Shown: positions 58,178-64,000 of the stretch, in pieces
Layout: each line of letters starts with the position of its first letter
How positions within the stretch are numbered: position 1 is the stretch's first letter
From: Sesamum alatum
Taxonomy: Eukaryota; Streptophyta; Magnoliopsida; Lamiales; Pedaliaceae
Assembly: GCA_034509735.1 (NCBI GenBank)
Contig: JACGWO010000011.1
Coordinates: 16,653,573-16,717,572, forward strand
DNA length: 64,000 nt
Direction of reading: 5' to 3'
Notes under the pieces: generated by a model
The model's input: the letters and a program-made list of their open reading frames with translations, nothing else
What the model was told of the DNA's origin: nothing
Database searches by the model: none
Position numbers and translations under genes: made by a program

Positions 58178-59028
58178 TAAGCTTGAAACAACCTTCTTGT
58201 AAGTGGCATGTCTTCCCACAGTGATTACACTGCAGTGCCTTCTTTTCTTGAGCAGACTTCTTCTTTCAATGATTTTTGCCCAACTGGAAGTCCCTTGTAG
58301 TCATGGCTCCATTCTGAAGAGGATTGGAGAAGGTTGTGCTTACTTTCTTCTGGCGTTCATCCCTCAAGATCATGGCATAAGCCTTCGCAAGGTTGGGAAG
58401 TGGCTCCATCAAGAGAATCTGCCCTCGAATTGGCTCATACACCTCATTGAGGCCCATGAGGAATTGCATCAAGTGGTCTCTCTGCTGCAGCTGTGTCATT
58501 TCTTTAGCTGCACCACAACTGCAACATGGTGCTGTTACAAGGCATCCCAACTCGTCCCAGAGCTTCTTCAGATGCACAAAATAGGTTGAAACAGTGAGGG
58601 TTCCTTGTGTGGCTGAGGCAATCTGCCTCTGCAGCTGGTAAATCAGAGGCCCATTGCTACGCCATACCTTCATTTTAGCTCTAACCACAACTCTCTGGCT
58701 GTGTCGATGTAGAGAAAGGACTCAACAATGTCTTTTGAAATTGTGTTGAGAATCCAAGAAATCACAAGCGAGTCCGACCGTGCCCAAGACTCGTACTCAT
58801 CTGAATCCTCGTCTGGTTTGGGGTTTTTACCGTTGATGTACCTCAATTTCATCTTGGCTCTAAGGGCGATCTTGATCGATCTACTCCATGACAGGAAGTT
58901 TGCACCTGTCAAAATGTTTGAAATCAACACTGCTCCTAGGTTTTCTGAAATCTGCATTTTCTGGAGATCAAGATCGAGGCTCACCTTCTTCCCCTTTTCT
59001 TCCTCCTTGGACGGGGTGGGGTCGCCAT
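58178..59028 (-). pseudogene. Copia gag
   Basis: The ATG at 59028-59026 is out of frame by one base with the main gag frame. That frame (58984-58670) reads NLGAVLISNILTGANFLSWS, then RSIKIALRAKMKLRYINGK. A second frame (58688-58266) continues VWRSNGPLIYQLQRQIASAT, FVHLKKLWDELGCLV and HLMQFLMGLNEVYEPIRGQI, the UBN2/gag core, toward the zinc knuckle near 58220. At least two frameshifts. Confidence 0.88.
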
Positions 59029-59120
59029 GGTTGCCTGAGGATTATAGATCTGCCAATTAACTTGTACGTTCTAAGCCTACTGAGTAAGTATCGAGTGAGT
59101 ACCAGAGACCATCATAGGAT

Positions 59121-59133
59121 GGCTCTGATACCA
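59121..59133 (-). promoter_or_regulatory. Primer binding site (initiator tRNA-Met)
   Basis: TGGTATCAGAGCC on the minus strand directly abuts the 5' LTR end. Confidence 0.95.
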
Positions 59134-59504
59134 TGAAAGCTACTCAAGCTCAAGCGAGCTGCCATGGAAGCGTGGAGAAAGTATTTGAGAAGGAGAGGGT
59201 TTTCTCTTAGCTGAATTGAAAACAAGAAGGTTGAAAATTAATTTCTGTATATTTATTTCTTGAAGACCGTGTACAATCCCTACTTATAGAGCTAAAATGC
59301 AGTTCAACTGCTTAAAACAACTTAACTATCCCTAACAACTGATTTGTTACATTTAACTGCTTCTAAAGAAAAATATTTATTCACTTAAAGAAGCATAAAA
59401 ACACTTTACAAGTCAAACAGAACAGAACAGAGCTAAAACAAATTTGAAGTGCGACTTAGACTAGGCTAAAAACGTAAAGCCTGGTTTGACAACTTAGGCT
59501 AACA
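59134..59504 (-). repeat. 5' LTR of the copia element
   Basis: 371 bp, partner of 54939-55308, in direct orientation to it. Confidence 0.93.
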
Positions 59505-60109
59505 GCCTATTCTTATCCAGAACGTGGTTGAAAATGAAGAGAAAAGTATTGTCCGAAATGCATTTGACATCCATGCCTTTCACCGGGTTCATAACGGACA
59601 TATGGGTCTCCTTCAGAAAGTCGAATTTAGAGGTCTGCGAGCGAGTAATCGTCTGACCAAATAAAACCATGAATCGTTGAGATTTCCAGGCCAAGCCTCG
59701 GTTCCAAGCACCACCCCACTTTCCTCGATCTCTATCAAATTCAGATTTCTACCAAACCGTTCAGAGGCCTCCTCCATATCCAAGAGGAAGACAAGTACAC
59801 TAACCCATAGGCAAGTTTGAGAGGATAACGAACAGAACACCCAGCTCGCGCCGTAGACGTCGAGGGCTATCCTGCAAGTGCCAGAAAAGACAGAAGAACA
59901 AGTAAAATAAGAAAAGCACAAAGGGGTTGTGAAAAGGATGGAGGGAGGGAGGGGCAGATGGAGGAAGCATCCCTTCGACTAGACGTGCCGACGATAGTCG
60001 ATCGGAATAAGCGTCGGAGCACAAGCATTACGGAGCTCTCAGGAAGAGACGGGGATCTCACATGCAAGAGACACAAGGCTCTAATAGGAGAGACAATTAC
60101 CCTTTCCAC
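59505..60109 (-). pseudogene. LINE ORF1 (DUF4283-type) 5' part, interrupted by copia
   Basis: On the minus strand the frame from about 59781 reads MEEASERFGRNLNLIEIEES, then GVVLGTEAWPGNLNDSWFYL and RRLLARRPLNS. A frameshift near 59620 moves to KETHMSVMNPVKGMDVKCIS, then NTFLFIFNHVLDKNRLLA up to the insertion site at 59505. This is the N-terminal DUF4283 region of plant LINE-type ORF1 proteins. Upstream (59800-60109) is probably LINE 5' UTR; frames there are non-genic. The ORF continues beyond the copia element at 54938-54861. Confidence 0.75.
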
Positions 60110-63100
60110 TGTTCTATAGGGTCTCCTCGATTCTGCCCCTGGTGCACAATACCAGGGACAGTGGACACGTGTCGAAAGTTGACATGCATGTTAATGACCC
60201 AAATCAAATTTCTAATAATTTTTCTTCTAATATGCCGCAATATTTGGGTTCAGATTTATTACAAGTGTGTCTTATTAAAATAAAATATAATATTTTATTC
60301 ATTATTTGAATGTGTTAACTTCGTAGTTTCTATTCAGTTAATTATGCATAATTTGATAGGCGCTATTTTACAATATATATATATATATAGCAAAATGATA
60401 ATTGACCAATTTGGTTCAATTTTGACCAAATACTATTTTTTGGTGTTTTTAAATATTTTAATTACTAAGAAAAATTTTTCATTGGCTATAGACTTTATGT
60501 AATTCAAATTATTTAAAATTTTACTTTTTATTTATCTAATCAAATTCATCTATCCAAAATCTTATCTTTAAGATATACACTAATTTAATTTATATTTATC
60601 TTAAATATTTTATTTTAAATTATAAAAAAATAATTGAAGTTTATTTGCATTTATCTAAATAGATTCACTTATTCAAAATCTTATTTTCAAAAGATTAAGT
60701 AGGGTCTACAGTTGGTATAATTTTTGGCGGAATTATAAATTTTGATAATTTTGTATTTTTTTTATTAAATAAAAAAACTCATTTTTGTTGGCTTTATTAA
60801 AAATTAATATATATTCTAAGTTTTATAATAAATGTCACATATCCCTAAATTTAAGTCTAGATACATGACTATAATTTCAAAATAAAGATATTTATCTAAT
60901 ATCTTGATATGAGAGTTTTCAAATTTCCATTACTTCCTTTTTATTTTGATCGGTTTGATTTTTGCTTTTCTTTTGCTATTTATAGTGATCAAACTAATAA
61001 TTTCTTCTTTGTAGGTGATGCTCATTGTATTTTGTTGCATTCTCAAGCTCTCTGATCGAGTGATATTTTGTTTTTTCTCTTTTTTATGTTCAATTATTGG
61101 ACTATTTTTTGAGTCGGAGTACTAATTTCTTTCATTCATTGAACTATAAATTAATCCATTTCTTAATTTTTGTTGAAATTTTACTTCGTGACATATAAGG
61201 GAATTTTGTAGAAATCTTTACCAAGAAAGACTACAATATAGCTACTTGGATTACGAAAGACAACTCCAACTTTCAAGGATAGGCCAATGGCATTTTATGA
61301 TGTTCAACCTTGAAGCTATGCGAGGCAAAAGAAAAAACAAACTTGAAGGTATGATTCAATCTATCTGTATACAAAATTTATCAGAAAGTATCACTTCACG
61401 ATATCTAGAATTTTTAATTTCTTTTATGAATTGTTTCTTAACCATAGAACATTGTCTTTCAATGAATTTTATGTACAATTTGATTTTGATTTAAATTTTT
61501 TATAAGTTATATGAAAATATACGTTGTTGATTCAATATATTTATTTACACACTAATTATTTTTATGCAGTTCGTAATTCATGGGGCAATATAGGAATATT
61601 TATTCCCTAACCGTATGAATGTGCCTTTAATTGATAGACTACAAATATATACAATTCAAAATTTTGTTGTTTTCGAGTTTTATTTGACTTAATTTGAAAA
61701 TTTAATCATTGTTCTCTATAATTTAAAATGCACATATGTATTCTATTTTTTTTCATTATGATCTCCAAATCTTGATACATGCAACGATATTTAACTATAG
61801 AATTACCAATATTAAGTCAATTTATCGTTGCAAATCCTCTTCTTCATTCTTAGTTTAATAACTATTGAATTTTCCAAGATAAGGCTATGAACTTTTCTAA
61901 AACTTTTAGAACTCAAATGAGTATTCCTATGTATCTCAATCATGAATTAATATTAAAGACTATGCAAGAGGTAAAAAATATCTCAATCATGAATTAATAT
62001 TTTAGAACTCAAATGAGTATTCCTATCTATCTCTCCCACCATCTAGGCTTTAAATATTGTGATGCTCCGGAATGAATTTTTCTTTTTTGGGTTTAATTTT
62101 TCTCAAGTATTATTTTAATTTCATTTTTACATATTCATATCTATCTAAATATATAGAAAGACAACTTCAAATTTCTTTCAGTTCTTCTACAGAATTGTTT
62201 TGGCCTTTCCTTTTTCTTTTTTCTTTATATATATATATATATATATATTACTTTTGCTGTCACATGATAATATATTTGATCATAATTAACGTAATTCCCT
62301 CATGCACCACCTAAAGGTTTTGTTAATTCTTTTTCTTTTTGATGTCGAAATTCACATCTCTTCTACGCTTTTCTCTTTGTTTTTATAGTTAATCATTCTT
62401 TTCATCATCTTTTAACTATTATCTTTTTGTATATTTCTTTGGGATAATCTACCATATGAAGATTTCTTCTTTACTTAAAAAGGTTATGTGGTTTTATATT
62501 TCTTTGTATTTATTTTTAGTACTTACTTTGAACTTGAATTTTTATTTTTTAATTCTCTTTTCCCCTTCATGTTTCATATATTGATTTTGTTTGTCTCATT
62601 GATTAATGACTTTTCTATTTGAATATTTACCTTTACAGTAATTTATTTGTATTATTATTTTTTGTTTAATTCCTTATTTTTTTAAAAATCAAATATGTTT
62701 TACTTGAGCATTAAATGAATATATATTTTTATTTAATTATAGTTCATCATGTCTTTCTGTTTCAATTTCAGTTAGAAAAAGTTGCATCTCTTGCCTTCTT
62801 TTTGCTAGATATTCGTTAATTTTTTTCCATCATATACATACATTTATTTTGTCACTTTCTACTGATTTCCTAAGTTGGAGGTTCTCTTGATTATATTTCA
62901 TATATTTTCTTGATTCTCTATCCGACTTTATTTCGTTTCATCATAAGCTACTTTTTATTTGGATAATTTTACTTTTGTTTGACGAATTAAGGAGAGTTTG
63001 ATTCATTCGTCCTCATTTAATGATTTTGTGGTTAGAGTTCACATACTTTCTGGTTCATTCATGAAACAATAATTAATCTTATTTAGTATTAGAATTGAAA

Positions 63101-63900
63101 CTTATAATCAGTTGGAAAATTAATTATTTACATTAGAGAAAAAGACTATATATTTTCGGGATAATTTTATGTATGGCTTCTCTTCCACTAAATTAGTATT
63201 TGCATTCTTGACCGGGTGTATTATTTTTTATTAATTTCTTACTTTTATTTTATATAATTTTATATCTTAATATTTTTTTTAGGATCGATCGATTATTTTA
63301 TTTATTATGTTTCATCAAGTGCTAAAAATAGAGATTTGTGATAGTAGGCATAGAGATTAAAATTTATTAATAGATTATTTATTTCTTTTCGTTGGACCTT
63401 CAAAAGTAAATGGAACCCAAATAAGATAAAATAAATTTATTGACAATTAATGAGCCAGTAACAAGTGAAAAGGAATGAGTACTTTAGGATAGAAAATTCA
63501 ATAGATAGAATTATTCATTAAACAAGTAACTCGATTATTTTACAGAATTTATGAGAAATAACGTTCACAAGCTGTATATTATTGCTCTTACATATTATAT
63601 ATATTTGTAGCATTTTGAATTTCTTATTGTATACATGTATTCGAAGTATATAATTTAGACACACACATATATGTATATATATATAAATACCTGTCTTTAC
63701 TTTGTTTATTAATTTCAAATATTGTTAAATTTATTTTCTATAAAGGAAATCAAAAAGTGATGCTCTTTTTCTTTTCCTCCACAGAAACTTGATATACAAA
63801 AGGGATAATTTTTTGCAAATTGTATTCTTTTTAGAGATATATGTTAATATCACTATGTAAATATGATAGTATATTATTACATTAATACATGTATTAAATA
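60110..63900. other. Long AT-rich region without recognised gene
   Basis: About 3.8 kb of T- and A-rich sequence with (TA)n runs (about 60376-60390, 62227-62249) and a short direct repeat (about 61927-61968 and 61979-62030, with ATCTCAATCATGAATTAATA). The 82-codon frame at 61246-61494 shows no family match. No terminal repeats recognised. Confidence 0.4.
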
Positions 63901-64000
63901 GGAGAAATAATATTTTTCGTCCTGTAACATAGGGCCTTTCCACTTTTGATCCCATTGATTATGGGTTTCTCACTTTTGATCCCGTAACTTGTAGAACGTA
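63901..64000 (+). mobile_element. Left end of a foldback MITE, cut by window edge
   Basis: It begins GGAGAAATAATATTTTTCGT, followed by CACTTTTGATCCC twice. It is related to the ends of the 50969-51965 element. Confidence 0.55.

Larger units (their letters stand above)
54939..59504 (-). mobile_element. Copia LTR retrotransposon, near-complete, 4566 bp
   Basis: Two LTRs of about 370 bp (54939-55308 and 59134-59504) start TGTTAGCCTAAGTTGTCAAA on the minus strand and end in TTCA. Flanking 5-bp duplication: GCCGA (54934-54938) and GCCTA (59505-59509), one mismatch. The PBS is immediately inside the 5' LTR and a purine tract GAGGGAGAG just before the 3' LTR (55309-55317). The polyprotein has order gag, protease, integrase, RT, RNase H (copia order). 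The LTRs differ at only a modest number of sites by eye, suggesting a fairly recent insertion, but the coding region is broken. Confidence 0.95.

Noticed and set aside
61246..61494. 82-codon frame in the right AT-rich region
   Set aside because: Slightly coding-like wording but no identifiable domain, no homologous neighbour and AT-driven composition.

Overview
Nuclear DNA from a flowering plant. The window is AT-rich and intron-rich, with LTR retrotransposons primed by initiator tRNA-Met, plant-type MULE, hAT, CACTA and pogo elements, a DUF4283 LINE-type ORF1, and three clearly plant gene families. The style of the LINE and gypsy fragments suggests an asterid, perhaps Lamiales; this is inference from family resemblance only.

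Three complete, apparently intact protein genes can be assembled by splicing. All lie on the minus strand. (1) 12926-15966: a ROP/RAC small GTPase of the type II class, 8 exons, 210 aa, whose last 36-nt exon creates a Cys-rich palmitoylation-type tail. (2) 23220-32009: an NRT1/PTR (NPF1-type) transporter, 5 exons, 602 aa, whose first intron appears to use a GC donor. (3) 44399-52805: a secreted bark-storage-protein/nucleoside-phosphorylase-like protein, 5 exons, 354 aa, with a TATA box and a long (GA)n 5' leader. No pathway links them; they are neighbours only.

Nearly everything else is mobile DNA. 0.5-0.9 kb: 3' end of a pogo/Lemi1-like element. 1.4-3.8 kb: MULE and gypsy scraps and a truncated copia LTR (minus). 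4.1-6.5 kb: decayed MULE transposase, followed at 6.9-7.2 kb by a striking run of six adjacent hairpins. 7.3-9.3 kb: gypsy-type LTR fragment abutting a LINE ORF1 fragment. 10.1-12.6 kb: foldback MITEs. 18.1-20.2 kb: second, better preserved MULE transposase. 20.4-21.8 kb: CACTA end and a FAR1-like fragment. 32.6-40.2 kb: degenerate copia element (LTR, PBS, gag, protease, integrase) carrying a 1.3-kb foldback MULE with a near-perfect 10-bp target duplication. 40.2-43.7 kb: compound inverted-repeat element. 54.9-59.5 kb: near-complete copia element (two 370-bp LTRs, PBS, PPT, 5-bp target duplication) inserted in a LINE ORF1. 60.1-64.0 kb: AT-rich with no recognisable gene.

The introns of the three genes are full of short foldback elements, many with exact 8-10 bp target duplications. 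NPF intron 4 holds a CACTA-type element that itself contains both a hAT-type and a MULE-type insertion. No rRNA, tRNA or CRISPR array was found.
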